From: Bacteriovoracaceae bacterium
GTDB lineage: Bacteria > Bdellovibrionota > Bacteriovoracia > Bacteriovoracales > Bacteriovoracaceae
Reading direction: 5' to 3'
Length of the DNA stretch: 64,000 bases
Assembly (NCBI GenBank): GCA_025210745.1
Contig: JAOARC010000012.1
Coordinates: forward strand, 24,248 to 88,247
Of the stretch, positions 36,475 through 46,067 are shown in pieces (positions within the stretch are counted from its first letter, which is position 1; the number at the start of each line of letters is the position of its first letter). The notes beneath the pieces are model-generated. The model was not told the origin of the DNA and ran no database searches. It saw only the letters and a program-made list of their open reading frames with translations. A program made the translations under genes and the position numbers.

Positions 36475-37236
36475 TTAAGGGTTCATCACAATTCCAAAGC
36501 CATATGTTTCATGATTAATATTATATGATCTTAAAGAGTCTCCATAACCTTTTGTATATGTAAATCCCCAAAGAACGTGCTTATTAATTGGCCATAAAGA
36601 TTTTATCTCAACAAATCCATTATCATCTGAAAAATTATACCTTCCATAACTTTTAAAAATAGTTCCAAAAGCATAAAATCCAATATCTATATCATAATTT
36701 CCATAAAAGTCTTGAATACTCCTAGTTCTTTCAGGATACTGTGGACCTATTAAGTCTTCATCAAAAATCACCCAATATTTAAACACCAGCTTAAAGACCG
36801 ACGAAAATGTTCCCCAACGAATAAAAAACCTATCCCAACTTCTACTTGCAGGATCTTCTTGCCCATTTGATTCATGTTCATATCCAAAATCTAAACTGCT
36901 TTTAGAAAAGCGATATCTAATAAATCCTTCCGGATTATAATTTGTCTCTCTAAATGGTCTTGAGTTAGCACTATCATAAACCTGCCAAAAGGACTTTTGA
37001 GTATAGGCAATTGAAAACTCACCATTTCCAATTTTAAAAGGAGTATATTTTAGACTAAATTGATATTTAAATTCGGACTTATCTTGCGCTTCTCTAGGTA
37101 ATGGAGATATTCTCATCAATGGAAACAGATAATTTTCTTTATGCATTTTAAAGTCAAAATTAGAGCTTTGACCAAGACTTTCTTCTTGAGAAAAAACCTG
37201 AGCAGAAAATATGAGTAATAAAACAAAAAGTTTCAC
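36475..37236 (-). CDS. pldA: Outer-membrane phospholipase A1
   Basis: A 253-residue OMPLA-family barrel with signal peptide MKLFVLLLIFSAQVFSQ. The catalytic segment YEHESNGQEDPASRSWDRFF holds the His-X-Ser of the active site. In the E. coli enzyme the third residue is Asn in SRSWNR; here that position is Asp. The family fold is otherwise clear: the SLKYTPF region, and the last strand WGFTYTKGYG. It would hydrolyse outer-membrane phospholipids. The start is GTG with only a weak ribosome-binding site. Confidence 0.88.
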   Translation of the reverse strand: MKLFVLLLIFSAQVFSQEESLGQSSNFDFKMHKENYLFPLMRISPLPREAQDKSEFKYQFSLKYTPFKIGNGEFSIAYTQKSFWQVYDSANSRPFRETNYNPEGFIRYRFSKSSLDFGYEHESNGQEDPASRSWDRFFIRWGTFSSVFKLVFKYWVIFDEDLIGPQYPERTRSIQDFYGNYDIDIGFYAFGTIFKSYGRYNFSDDNGFVEIKSLWPINKHVLWGFTYTKGYGDSLRSYNINHETYGFGIVMNP

Positions 37237-37286
37237 CTATATATTTTCATATATTTAGGTCCTATTCTCAAGTGAGGTAAAATAGA

Positions 37287-38288
37287 CTAGTTTTTAAGTT
37301 TTATACGTAATTTTTCTTGTTTAAGCTCTTTTACAGTATCATATTCAATAATATCTCCAGCAAGAACTTCATCTAAGGTCTTATAATCACTTTTGTCATA
37401 GTCACTTTTATGGTTTTGAACATTTTTAATTTGGTTATCTTCACAAATAAGCCAATCCTTAGAAAACTTTGTCTCACCAAAAACTCTTAAGTTTACTGCT
37501 TTTGATACAGGTTCTTTTTTAATAGAAAATAAAAATAAGCTTTGGGCCTGCCACTTTTTACTAACCTTAACTAGCTGACATACTCTTTGATAATCGAGAT
37601 CATAAGATAACTTTAAATATTGATGACACCAATCATCCTTATCTTCTAAAGGACAATTTTCATTTGATGAACATGGATAAATGGTATTAAATTTTTTGAT
37701 CGACAGCTTTGCTCTAAAATTAATTAGTCTTTTAAAAACTTCTTTTGTTCCTGGCTCGATAAAAAGAATATGATCAGCCATAGTTTTTCTAATAAGATCG
37801 TAAGCTTCATCTTCACTCATTTCATTAAAAGAATTGGTAAAAATAATAAGCCTATCCTTATCTTTTTTTGGTAATGAGTTAATTCCACTAATAAAATTAA
37901 CATTTGAATCTTTAAAAAGACCATCTTTAATAACACTTGCTTGTTTTCTCATCAAAGCAGCTGGTTCGATAGCATAAAACGAGTTTTTACAATATGTCTC
38001 GATAGAAAAACTAAATGAGCCAGGGCCTGCGCCAATCTCTACAACATCACAAGATTCAAATAACTCTTCGAGTCCCAAGATTTTTTTATAAATATGATCA
38101 AACTTAAAATAATTAGAATAAAAATGAAAAGCTGTATAAGCACTTACAAAGGATTCATCTTTTAAATACTTATTTATATCTTCCCTATTTGCTGTAAAGT
38201 TATTAATAACCTTTTTAATATCCTTAACTAATTTTTCAGAAGAAGGTGGTGGTGCTATTAAATATTGTAATAAGTCTGTATAGTTCAT
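37287..38288 (-). CDS. Rsm22-like ribosome-associated methyltransferase-fold protein
   Basis: A 333-residue protein with a Rossmann methyltransferase core (VVEIGAGPGSFSFSIE; FTNSFNEMSEDEA) and the cysteine-bearing segment TIYPCSSNENCPLEDKDDWC followed by His, typical of the Rsm22 family, in which these residues contribute to a metal cluster. Rsm22 proteins act in small-subunit ribosome assembly in mitochondria. A bacterial role is likely similar but not shown. It is downstream of gltA, separated from it by a terminator. Confidence 0.75.
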   Translation of the reverse strand: MNYTDLLQYLIAPPPSSEKLVKDIKKVINNFTANREDINKYLKDESFVSAYTAFHFYSNYFKFDHIYKKILGLEELFESCDVVEIGAGPGSFSFSIETYCKNSFYAIEPAALMRKQASVIKDGLFKDSNVNFISGINSLPKKDKDRLIIFTNSFNEMSEDEAYDLIRKTMADHILFIEPGTKEVFKRLINFRAKLSIKKFNTIYPCSSNENCPLEDKDDWCHQYLKLSYDLDYQRVCQLVKVSKKWQAQSLFLFSIKKEPVSKAVNLRVFGETKFSKDWLICEDNQIKNVQNHKSDYDKSDYKTLDEVLAGDIIEYDTVKELKQEKLRIKLKN

Positions 38289-38320
38289 AATAATTAAAAT
38301 CGATATGATAAAACTTTAAA

Positions 38321-38350
38321 TAAAAAAGCCTGAAGATTGACTTCAGGCTT
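38321..38350 (-). terminator. Intrinsic terminator of citrate synthase
   Basis: AAGCCTGAAG and CTTCAGGCTT form a 10-bp stem with a five-base loop; on the minus strand a T-run follows directly. Confidence 0.9.
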
Positions 38351-38373
38351 TAGAAAATAAATAAATTATCTAA

Positions 38374-39630
38374 TTAAAAAGTCTCAGAAGTTTTACCTTG
38401 ATATACTTGTCTTGGTCTTGTAATTCTCATAGCAGGAGATTCAATCATCTCTTTCCACTGGGCCATCCAACCTGGTTGTCGACCTAAAGCAAACATTACT
38501 GTAAACATATTTGTTGGGATACCTAAAGCTTTATAGATAATTCCAGAGTAGAAATCTACATTTGGAAATAATTTTCTAGCTGCAAAGTACTCATCATTAA
38601 GAGCTGTTGTCTCTAAGCCTTTAGCAATATCTAAAAGTGGATCATTAACATTTAACTTCTCTAATACTTCATCGCAATATGATTTAATAACTTTAGCTCT
38701 TGGATCAAAGTTCTTATAAACTCTATGACCAAATCCCATAAGTCTAAACGGATCTTCTTTGTCTTTAGCTTTAGCAATAAATTTTTCATATCCACCACCA
38801 TCATTTTGAATTGCAGCAAGCATTTCTAATACTGCTTGGTTCGCTCCACCGTGAAGCGGTCCCCATAGAGCATCAATACCAGCAGATAAAGATGCAAAAA
38901 GATTTGCTTTAGAAGATCCTACAACTCTTACAGTTGAAGCACTACAGTTTTGCTCATGATCTGCGTGAAGAATTAATAATACATCTAATGCTTTAGCAAT
39001 ATCTTCGTTTGGTTTTTCACCAGTCATCATATAAAGAAAATCAGCAGTATAATCTAAACTTGAATCTGAATCGATAAAATCCTTACCTTGTCCATGTCTA
39101 TAAACTGCAGCACAGATAGTTTTTAATTGTCCCATTAATAATGGAATGATTTGAGTTTTTTGATCTGCGCTTAAGTCTTGATCTAAAAACTGAGGATAAA
39201 AACCTGATAAAGCAACCATTGCCGCTGAAGTAATTCCCATTGGATGAGCATCTTGTGGGAAAGACTTGATAATATTTTTAACACCTTCAGGGATCTTTGA
39301 TCCTTCTTTAATAGCAGTTTTAAATCTATTTAACTGATCAGCGTTTGGAAGCTCACCATTAACAACTAAAAAAGATGTTTCTAAAAATGAAGAGTTTTTA
39401 CAAAGATCTTCAATTAAATAACCTCTATGTTTTAAAATTCCTTTTTCACCACTAATAAAAGTAATATCTGAAAGACAAGCACCTGTATTTCCAAGACCAT
39501 TATCATAAGTAATAAATCCCGTTGTTCCTCTTAATTTTGAAATATCAATTGCTTTTTCGCCTTCTGTTCCCTCAATGATTGGAAGTTCAATTTGATTTTC
39601 ACCTAAATCTAATTTTGCTGTTTTAGACAT
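38374..39630 (-). CDS. gltA: Citrate synthase
   Basis: A 418-residue hexamer-type citrate synthase, first enzyme of the TCA cycle. Conserved segments are TGACLSDITFISGEKGILKHRGY, LADHEQNCSAST-type core (LHADHEQNCSASTVRVVGS), GALWGPLHGGAN-type (IDALWGPLHGGANQAVLEML), MGFGHRVYKNFDPRAKVIK with the catalytic His, and the C-terminal RITRPRQVYQG. AAGGAA lies seven bases before the ATG. A -10 box lies at 39675-39680 and a dyad TGACACTAGTG overlaps its -35 region. Confidence 0.96.
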   Translation of the reverse strand: MSKTAKLDLGENQIELPIIEGTEGEKAIDISKLRGTTGFITYDNGLGNTGACLSDITFISGEKGILKHRGYLIEDLCKNSSFLETSFLVVNGELPNADQLNRFKTAIKEGSKIPEGVKNIIKSFPQDAHPMGITSAAMVALSGFYPQFLDQDLSADQKTQIIPLLMGQLKTICAAVYRHGQGKDFIDSDSSLDYTADFLYMMTGEKPNEDIAKALDVLLILHADHEQNCSASTVRVVGSSKANLFASLSAGIDALWGPLHGGANQAVLEMLAAIQNDGGGYEKFIAKAKDKEDPFRLMGFGHRVYKNFDPRAKVIKSYCDEVLEKLNVNDPLLDIAKGLETTALNDEYFAARKLFPNVDFYSGIIYKALGIPTNMFTVMFALGRQPGWMAQWKEMIESPAMRITRPRQVYQGKTSETF

Positions 39631-39674
39631 ACTTGTTTCCTTTTTATCCGTTTATATAGTTACATTTTGGCCAT

Positions 39675-39703
39675 ATTATAAAAATTTTAGAATGCTAAAG
39701 TGA
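39675..39703 (-). promoter_or_regulatory. gltA promoter candidate
   Basis: On the minus strand TATAAT (39675-39680) with a 17-base spacer to a poor -35 hexamer (TCACTT). The poor -35 box is overlapped by the dyad at 39701-39715, which would suit control by an activator or repressor. Confidence 0.4.
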
Positions 39704-39711
39704 CACTAGTG
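39701..39711. promoter_or_regulatory. Dyad TGACACTAGTG, candidate enhancer/operator
   Basis: The dyad (core CACTAGTG) lies 133 bp upstream of the -24 GG of the sigma-54-type promoter at 39842 and at the -35 region of gltA. A near-identical copy (TGACACCAGTG, 56571-56581) stands 127 bp from the other sigma-54-type promoter. Confidence 0.45.
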
Positions 39712-39759
39712 CCAATTTGATCTTTGAAAAAGAGCGAAAAAAAGACATTCCGTGTCATA

Positions 39760-39799
39760 ACCTATTAAAAACCTTTTATAATAGGTACTTAGGTTATTA
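39760..39799 (+). other. Inverted repeat and TACTTAGGTTATTA motif
   Basis: ACCTATTA (39760-39767) and TAATAGGT (39779-39786) form an 8-bp inverted repeat, directly followed by TACTTAGGTTATTA (39786-39799). The 14-mer occurs again at 61881-61894, and its first ten bases near the second sigma-54-type promoter (56454-56463, complementary strand). Confidence 0.4.
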
Positions 39800-39841
39800 T
39801 ATTCCCTTCTAAAAATCAATTCTAAAGCTGCCAAAAAAAAC

Positions 39842-39859
39842 TTGGCATAAATTTTGCCT
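39842..39859 (+). promoter_or_regulatory. Sigma-54-type promoter
   Basis: TTGGCATAAATTTTGCC: the GG (39844-39845) and GC (39856-39857) dinucleotides are exactly ten bases apart, and the surrounding bases fit YTGGCAC-N5-TTGC well. Transcription would start about 45 bases before the ATG at 39914. Confidence 0.65.
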
Positions 39860-39913
39860 AAATTAAACTATCGCAACATAGAACAATGAATGTTCTCGAG
39901 CAAAGGGGAAAAA

Positions 39914-41059
39914 ATGAAACTATCACTTTCTAACGTCAATCTATTAACTCTAGCAGCACTAACTGCACTACCTTTCGTCAGTGCAAATGCCCAATATTAC
40001 CCAGGACAAGGTGAGAAAAAAATTGTGCACAGAGTAAATAGACAAATGGCTCACAATACAAGAATAGATCTTCAAAGAGCTTTAGCGAATAAATTAAGAG
40101 CAGGAGAAAAAATTAAATCGATCAGGATTGTTGGACAATCAAGTGCTCATAATTCAAAAGTGATTTTAAAGTCATACGGACAGACGATTGGACAGGTTTC
40201 ATTAGATTATTATGGCGGCCCAAAACTCATCCCGGTTCCACTACATGTAGCACCATCAAGTTTAAAATTAGTTGTTAAAGGTGGAGCTTATTTACAAAGA
40301 ATTGTAGCTGGAGTTGTAAAAGATTGGGGATCGGGACCAATGCCAGGGCAAGGTCAAGTTGTTAAAGCACTATTAGATCAACATACATATAGCACGACAA
40401 TAATTCCTGTAAGACAGGTAATCAAGCAACAAACAGGAGTACAACTTAGAGGACTTAAAGCAAAAAAAATTATCTTAAAAGCAAAAGCTAAAGGGCACTA
40501 CTCAAATACAACGGCGCAGGTTTTAATTAATGGAAGCCCAGTTGGAATGCCAATTTATCTTTCTACACAAATGGAAAGAAGATCAATTCAATTACCTGCT
40601 TATCAAAGAAATATCATCGGTGATGATATAAAATCAATCAAGATCAAAGTACAAGGTCAAGCTTTAGTTAAAATGGTTGGAATCAAGGTTAAAGACATGT
40701 ATTCAGGTGGTGGATATGGTAATGGACAAAGCTCTTCAACAATGGGAAGTGGACAAGTTGTTGTGCATACTCAACAAGCTTTATATGGACGTCAAACAAT
40801 TAGTTTAGCTCAACTTGTGGGTCATGACTATACTGTAGATATGCAAAGACCAATCAAAAAAATTGTTTTAACAGTACAAGGTTCAGGAACAATTAAACTT
40901 AGCTCAGCGGGATACTCAAACACAGTAGCACAAAGAGCTAATAGAAATGGTAAAATTGTATTTAATATTAACAATTCAATGGCTTCTGTAAGATCCTTAG
41001 CATTGATAACAAGAGGTAACTTAACTCTAGAAAAAGTAAAAATAGTTTATAGCTACTAA
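39914..41059 (+). CDS. Secreted three-repeat beta-sandwich protein
   Basis: A 381-residue exported protein: signal peptide ending in VSANAQ, then three copies of a domain of about 100-115 residues joined by Gly-rich linkers (GSGPMPGQG; SGGGYGNGQSSSTMGSG). Each copy starts with a basic strand (KKIVHRVNRQ, GQVVKALLDQ, GQVVVHTQQA), has a central K/R-rich amphipathic strand (IKSIRIVGQS, KKIILKAKAK, KKIVLTVQGS) and ends with an L-x-K-hydrophobic strand (QRIVAGVVKD, VKMVGIKVKD, LEKVKIVYSY). No cysteine is present and it is strongly basic. Start chosen at 39914 for its AAGGGG site. No family recognised; probably a periplasmic or extracellular binding protein under sigma-54 control. Confidence 0.8.
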   Translation: MKLSLSNVNLLTLAALTALPFVSANAQYYPGQGEKKIVHRVNRQMAHNTRIDLQRALANKLRAGEKIKSIRIVGQSSAHNSKVILKSYGQTIGQVSLDYYGGPKLIPVPLHVAPSSLKLVVKGGAYLQRIVAGVVKDWGSGPMPGQGQVVKALLDQHTYSTTIIPVRQVIKQQTGVQLRGLKAKKIILKAKAKGHYSNTTAQVLINGSPVGMPIYLSTQMERRSIQLPAYQRNIIGDDIKSIKIKVQGQALVKMVGIKVKDMYSGGGYGNGQSSSTMGSGQVVVHTQQALYGRQTISLAQLVGHDYTVDMQRPIKKIVLTVQGSGTIKLSSAGYSNTVAQRANRNGKIVFNINNSMASVRSLALITRGNLTLEKVKIVYSY

Positions 41060-41096
41060 TACTTGAAAAACAAGTAGAAGTTGTTCAATCTCCCCC

Positions 41097-41127
41097 AAAG
41101 GTCGCCAATAATGGCGGCCTTTTTATT
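41097..41127 (+). terminator. Intrinsic terminator
   Basis: AAAGGTCGCC and GGCGGCCTTT pair with one G-T wobble around a six-base loop, followed by TTTATTT; it ends the three-repeat protein gene. Confidence 0.85.
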
Positions 41128-41135
41128 TCATGACT

Positions 41136-41519
41136 CTACTTAACTTTGGCTTTCAAGAAATATCTGTTGTAAATAAAATTATCCGTATTATCAAGGTAAC
41201 ATCCTTCTTCATGATCTCGACCCTGCGCAATTGATACATTTACAGATCCATCACTTTGAATGTAACCGCAAAATACATCATAAAAATAAACAGCTCCATC
41301 TTTTACTTTAAGCTTTCTATGAGTTTTTCCTTCTGTACGTTTTCCCTCAGTCATCAAACATTCTTTAAAAATACTAAGATAAGCTTTGTTATTAACAACA
41401 TTCATTCTTAGATCAATTCCAGCACAACCAACACCAGTTCGAGCAAAAGTAAATTTTTTTATACTTGCCGCGTAGACAGATCCTCCTATCGCGAATAAAA
41501 CAATTAACAATATCTTCAT
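41136..41519 (-). CDS. Small secreted protein, unknown
   Basis: A 127-residue exported protein with signal peptide MKILLIVLFAIGGSVYAASI. The mature part has four cysteines (GCAGI, ECLMT, FCGYI, GCYLD), which could form two disulfides, and a beta-rich pattern (KLKVKDGAVYFYDVFCGYI). No family is recognised. It lies 20 bases after the beta-barrel gene at 41540 on the same strand, so it is probably its operon partner. The ribosome-binding site is weak. Confidence 0.65.
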   Translation of the reverse strand: MKILLIVLFAIGGSVYAASIKKFTFARTGVGCAGIDLRMNVVNNKAYLSIFKECLMTEGKRTEGKTHRKLKVKDGAVYFYDVFCGYIQSDGSVNVSIAQGRDHEEGCYLDNTDNFIYNRYFLKAKVK

Positions 41520-41539
41520 AATTAATTTTCCATATTTTT

Positions 41540-42712
41540 TTATTTTCTCGTAAGATTTCCAAACGTAAATACCATTCCAATTCGAAATTGATTTAAACTT
41601 ACTTCTTTCTTAAGATTAATATCGACTAAATCTGATGAACTAAGAGCACTAGAATAATCTTTATCATTTATTAATTGCCCTTTTAATCTATCCTTCACAA
41701 AAAACCTTGCTTGAGCAAAAACATGAAGACGACTATTATTTTTTAATATGTGTGTATATTCAATTTTCGGATTTAATGAAAATACTTTTCTTTTAAGTTT
41801 TTGCATATAGTTTCTATAATGCTCTTTGTGATAAAGCTCTTGGGGCTTTTTATCTACGCCACTCATCTCTAGATATCTTTGATAAGGGACACTGCTAGCA
41901 TAACCATTTGCAATTTCCCATTGATACTTCTCATCTTCCCAAGCTTGTCTATCTTTATTCCTTTGATTTATTTGTGCTGTCTCTAAATCGTAACGTTGCT
42001 GGAACAATAATTTATCTTGTGTTCTTGTATAGTAATCAAAATTTACTTGACGATGATTTGCACGAAGTCCCAATTCAAGGCTAGATTTTTTACTTAAGTT
42101 TATTCCATATTTAAGACCATATGATAATCTAAGATTTGCCGTATTTGAGTACTGATCTTCTGTAAAAGCATATTGTCCCCAAGAAAAGTTCTTTCCTAAA
42201 CTTCCAAAGGATGCATCCATATTAGCTTCTAGATAGTACTTTTTATTTTTATCAAGACTAAGCCTATACTTACCAGCAACATCAATCATATTAATCATAA
42301 ATTCTTTTTGAATATCAAAATCATAATCTTTTCTATACTCAATACTTACAAATTCTCCACTAAAACAAGCAAACTTATTTCTAAACTCGATTGTAGCTGG
42401 AGCAAGATCTATAAAAATCCTATTATCGTTTGAATGCCTAAGACTATACTTTACAAGACCAACAGTTCCCCGTACTGACTTAATATCTAAAATAGAGCCA
42501 TCTGCCCCAATAAATGCACTATTTAATTGCTTACTACTACTAGTCGTTGAGTTGTATTGTCTCATTTCTAAAGAAACTTGCTCCAATATCACCCCTAATG
42601 AGCCCTTTAACTCCTTTTTAGCAACATCACAATCAACTGAAAAAGCAGAAAAGCTATTAAGTATTACAACACTAAAGAGGAATTTTCTTAATAAACATGG
42701 TATCATTTTCAT
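41540..42712 (-). CDS. Putative outer-membrane protein
   Basis: A 390-residue exported protein: signal peptide ending FSAFSVDC, two early cysteine sites, then barrel-like strands (KYYLEANMDASFGSL, ANLRLSYGLKYGINL, SSLELGLRANHRQVNF) broken by a charged, aromatic, probably coiled-coil extension of about 90 residues (QQRYDLETAQINQRNKDRQ ... KEHYRNYMQKLKRK), then two more strands (SRLHVFAQARFFVKD, FRIGMVFTFGNL). The extension within a barrel-like protein is unusual. AAGGAG precedes the ATG by seven bases. Divergent from the 42897 gene. Family not recognised. Confidence 0.7.
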   Translation of the reverse strand: MKMIPCLLRKFLFSVVILNSFSAFSVDCDVAKKELKGSLGVILEQVSLEMRQYNSTTSSSKQLNSAFIGADGSILDIKSVRGTVGLVKYSLRHSNDNRIFIDLAPATIEFRNKFACFSGEFVSIEYRKDYDFDIQKEFMINMIDVAGKYRLSLDKNKKYYLEANMDASFGSLGKNFSWGQYAFTEDQYSNTANLRLSYGLKYGINLSKKSSLELGLRANHRQVNFDYYTRTQDKLLFQQRYDLETAQINQRNKDRQAWEDEKYQWEIANGYASSVPYQRYLEMSGVDKKPQELYHKEHYRNYMQKLKRKVFSLNPKIEYTHILKNNSRLHVFAQARFFVKDRLKGQLINDKDYSSALSSSDLVDINLKKEVSLNQFRIGMVFTFGNLTRK

Positions 42713-42896
42713 TTTTTTACTCCTTAAAATCAGTATTTTACTTTTTAAAAAATAATAATGCGGCGCAAGTTAAAATAGTAAGAAAAATAGGATCATTTCA
42801 AAAAAACTAATTTTAAACAGGATACTCAGTCAGTAAATATTACCACTAGAGGCGTCATTTCAATGATTTACCTTTATTTTATGCTATAAGTCCAAG

Positions 42897-45800
42897 ATGT
42901 TTAAACATATAATTTTAACCTTTATATTCTCACTAGTAAGCTCTCTTGCCGCTAGCATTACAATCCCCATTGAAGATAAAAAACTTCTAAGCATGCCAGC
43001 TAATGATCTTGTTTATAATGACCAGCGCATTGATTCATCTGAGGCTTTAGATCTTAAAAGAGCCGGAATTGATATTTCGCAATTAAACCCTTTTATTAGC
43101 CATCTTTTTAAAAATGAAAAATTAGATACTCTTACAAAAAAAAATTACAATAATTCAGATTTTATCTATCTTGAAAATAAATCTTCACCAACTGAAATCT
43201 TTAGGTCTTATATTGCAGATAAAAACGCAAATCGTTTTATTATAACAGCAAGCCTTGATAATCATACAAATATTATAAGAGCTGTTTTATTAAGAAAGCT
43301 TGGATTTGATATTGATCTTCCTGTTCTTAAAGAAAAATTAACTGTAAACTTTAGAAATGTAGATCAAAAGAAAGACTTTATTGCAAATCTTTCAGAGCAA
43401 ACGTTAACTAGCTCTAAAAGATGGATCATTCATGAAAATGAAAAAAGTGTCACTCTAAGACATATTATCCTAGGACCAGCTAAACTAAATAACGTAAATC
43501 TATATCTTCCAGTTATGAGTAAGGATAGACAAAGAACAAGAAGAGTCTTTAGATCTATGCTTGCTTTATATGCATTAACTGATTTCCCAGAAAGTATTAA
43601 TAAGATCTCTTGGAAGATTGGAAATGTCTTTAATAAAAACATTTCCTTAATTCACCCTTACGCAAAATCATTTTCAAATACAACAAGCGATGATTTAAAA
43701 TGGATCGTAAGAAAACTTAATAATTTATCCGAGCAAGATCTATTGGATGCCATCCAACAGGCAAAGTATCCAGTGGAATTGAATATTTTATTACTAGAAA
43801 AGCTTAAATCAAGGATTAACTCTTTAAGTAAAAAGTTACTTAGAAAAAAAGCTTTTAATATCGATCTAAAAGTATCCAACGATATTATTAAACGTGGTAA
43901 GCTAATTAAAACTGAATTTGAAAATACAGCTATAAACTATGGAGCAAAAGATGAAGTTTCTCCATATCGTTTCTCTCAAATATTTAGACTTTTTTCGACT
44001 CAATCAATATATAATACACTAAGTAACCTTCTTAATAATACTCTACAAAGATTTCTTCCTGGTATCTATAATAATGACGCCATTGAAACCTTGTCTCAAA
44101 AGATAGCAGATTTTAGAGCTGAAAATAAAAATGGTGGTGTTTTACCTGTTAAGCTTTTTTCTACGCCAACTGTATTTGGAAGACTCTTTGCCACAAGAAA
44201 TATCGTATTTGGACAATACTTAGGAACAAATGCCCCTATTCAACTTGTTGATTCAGTAGGAGCTGAAATAAATCTTGGGATGCAAGGGCAAATTACTGGC
44301 CTTCATCAAACGATTCTACCAGGAATAGGAGTAAACTCCGCAGTTTCTAGAACTTATTCTCATGTTAGGGCCATGCCTGATATAAAAACAGCTTCAAGAC
44401 AAAAGATTAGTAAGATTCTTGTACCAGTTCTTATGAGAAAGCTTGGAAAAATCATTAAGAATGAATACTACTGTTCTATTTCTAAAAAGCCTTATACTGA
44501 AACTGCTGTAATTGATGATAAAGAATTTACTTATATAAAATACGATGGAGAAGACTTTAAACAAGAAGCCTTAGACCTAAGGCAAAAGCTTGTTAATGAA
44601 GGAACTCCTTCTAACTCCATTCTTTTAGTAAAAATAGATCGAACGACTCTTTGTACAAAAGAAGTTACCCAAGCAAGAGAAGAATCAATTAAAGGTTTTG
44701 TAAAAGAATTTGCTGTTGGAGAGACATTTATTATAAATGACTCTATCAAATTAGCTGCTCTTGCTAATGTGAATATCCCTCTATATCAAAACTTAACTTT
44801 TGGAGCTGGAGCTGATGCAACAAAAGTTCTTTTAAGATCTTTAACTTTAAGAAAAACTGAAACGGGAATGCATATAACGATACAAGAACAAGATGACTCT
44901 TTATTTAGTCTCTATGAAAATCTAAGCTTCTATATGCAAATCATAAGAAACTCAAATCAGTTAACTCTTGGTAAAGCTAAATCTAAAATCTTTAACGTTA
45001 AGCTAGAAGGAATTAGTGAGCCACAACAAAAAAAGGCCATAAAAGTTCTTAGACAAATTCTTACAAAGAACAAGAAAAAAGAGCTTTTTGCAAACTATAA
45101 GTCAAAAGATCTTGATCATAAAGTAAAAGCAAAACTACATACCTTTAATCTTTTATTCTTAAAGCTAGAAAAACTTAAAATGGGACAAAATCTTGAAGTT
45201 GTTATTCCAAATGCTAAAGGACAAGACTTTTCAAAAGAGCTTAGAACAAAGACATTTTATAACTATAGTGATTATAAAAGGACAGGACTTGATTTTCATG
45301 GGTTCTTTAACTCTATTTTATCTATATTTACTAAAAATGTAAGTACAGGTTCTAGTTCACAGGATCCTGGAAAAACTTTTGGAGGTTCTAGTAAAAAGCT
45401 TTTTGTCTCTACAGAAGTTGAAACAACAAAAGGATCTGAATCAAAACCTTTATCTCGAATAGAAATTATTAGAAGTGCTTGGTCAACAAAAAACAAAAGA
45501 GTTCAAAGAAGGTTCACTGATATTGACCAGATGTTTTCTCATATAGATGATTATAACCCTGTTGATGAGACAATCTTACACGGATCTACTAAACTTAGAT
45601 CTTATGATATTAGAACTACGTTAATTATGTATCCAAATGCCATAGAAGAAATTCAAGATAAAATGGATAGCTTTAAAACCAAGAAACAAAAATTGAAATT
45701 TTTAAGATCAATAAAACAAAAAGCTAAAACGGGTGCAAAAAAAGTGTTACGTCAAATTAATAAGCTTAATAAAAGTTTTAAAAGTATAAAAGACAAAGTA

Positions 45801-46067
45801 AAAACAATTAATGATATTTACAAACTTCTTTTTGCACGTTTTAAGAAAAGTGAGATCCTAAAGCTTGTTGGTGAACATAACTTTTTTGCTTTAACAAGAG
45901 TAACTGGCTTTAGAGAAAAACACCATGAAGGCTATCTTGAATATAACTCAGACACAGTTGGATCTTATGACACAGAATATGGAACAGGGCCTATAGATAA
46001 AATTTCTAGCTATCTTGGACTATCTAGTTTTGAAATTAGGGCATTAAACTATACACCGGGAATGTAA
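42897..46067 (+). CDS. Large secreted protein coupled to a subtilase, unknown
   Basis: A 1056-residue exported protein with signal peptide MFKHIILTFIFSLVSSLAAS. It is Lys-rich, largely helical in its first 400 residues, with a beta-rich centre (NAPIQLVDSVGAEINLGMQ; FGAGADATKVLLRSLTLRK; THITIQ-like strands), a Ser/Gly-rich linker around 795-815, and a strongly basic coiled region near 890-960 (KKQKLKFLRSIKQKAKTGAKK). I recognise no domain. There is no ribosome-binding site, and TATAAG ends six bases before the ATG, so the mRNA may be leaderless. It overlaps the downstream subtilase gene by one base (TAATG), so both are made together. Confidence 0.8.
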   Translation: MFKHIILTFIFSLVSSLAASITIPIEDKKLLSMPANDLVYNDQRIDSSEALDLKRAGIDISQLNPFISHLFKNEKLDTLTKKNYNNSDFIYLENKSSPTEIFRSYIADKNANRFIITASLDNHTNIIRAVLLRKLGFDIDLPVLKEKLTVNFRNVDQKKDFIANLSEQTLTSSKRWIIHENEKSVTLRHIILGPAKLNNVNLYLPVMSKDRQRTRRVFRSMLALYALTDFPESINKISWKIGNVFNKNISLIHPYAKSFSNTTSDDLKWIVRKLNNLSEQDLLDAIQQAKYPVELNILLLEKLKSRINSLSKKLLRKKAFNIDLKVSNDIIKRGKLIKTEFENTAINYGAKDEVSPYRFSQIFRLFSTQSIYNTLSNLLNNTLQRFLPGIYNNDAIETLSQKIADFRAENKNGGVLPVKLFSTPTVFGRLFATRNIVFGQYLGTNAPIQLVDSVGAEINLGMQGQITGLHQTILPGIGVNSAVSRTYSHVRAMPDIKTASRQKISKILVPVLMRKLGKIIKNEYYCSISKKPYTETAVIDDKEFTYIKYDGEDFKQEALDLRQKLVNEGTPSNSILLVKIDRTTLCTKEVTQAREESIKGFVKEFAVGETFIINDSIKLAALANVNIPLYQNLTFGAGADATKVLLRSLTLRKTETGMHITIQEQDDSLFSLYENLSFYMQIIRNSNQLTLGKAKSKIFNVKLEGISEPQQKKAIKVLRQILTKNKKKELFANYKSKDLDHKVKAKLHTFNLLFLKLEKLKMGQNLEVVIPNAKGQDFSKELRTKTFYNYSDYKRTGLDFHGFFNSILSIFTKNVSTGSSSQDPGKTFGGSSKKLFVSTEVETTKGSESKPLSRIEIIRSAWSTKNKRVQRRFTDIDQMFSHIDDYNPVDETILHGSTKLRSYDIRTTLIMYPNAIEEIQDKMDSFKTKKQKLKFLRSIKQKAKTGAKKVLRQINKLNKSFKSIKDKVKTINDIYKLLFARFKKSEILKLVGEHNFFALTRVTGFREKHHEGYLEYNSDTVGSYDTEYGTGPIDKISSYLGLSSFEIRALNYTPGM

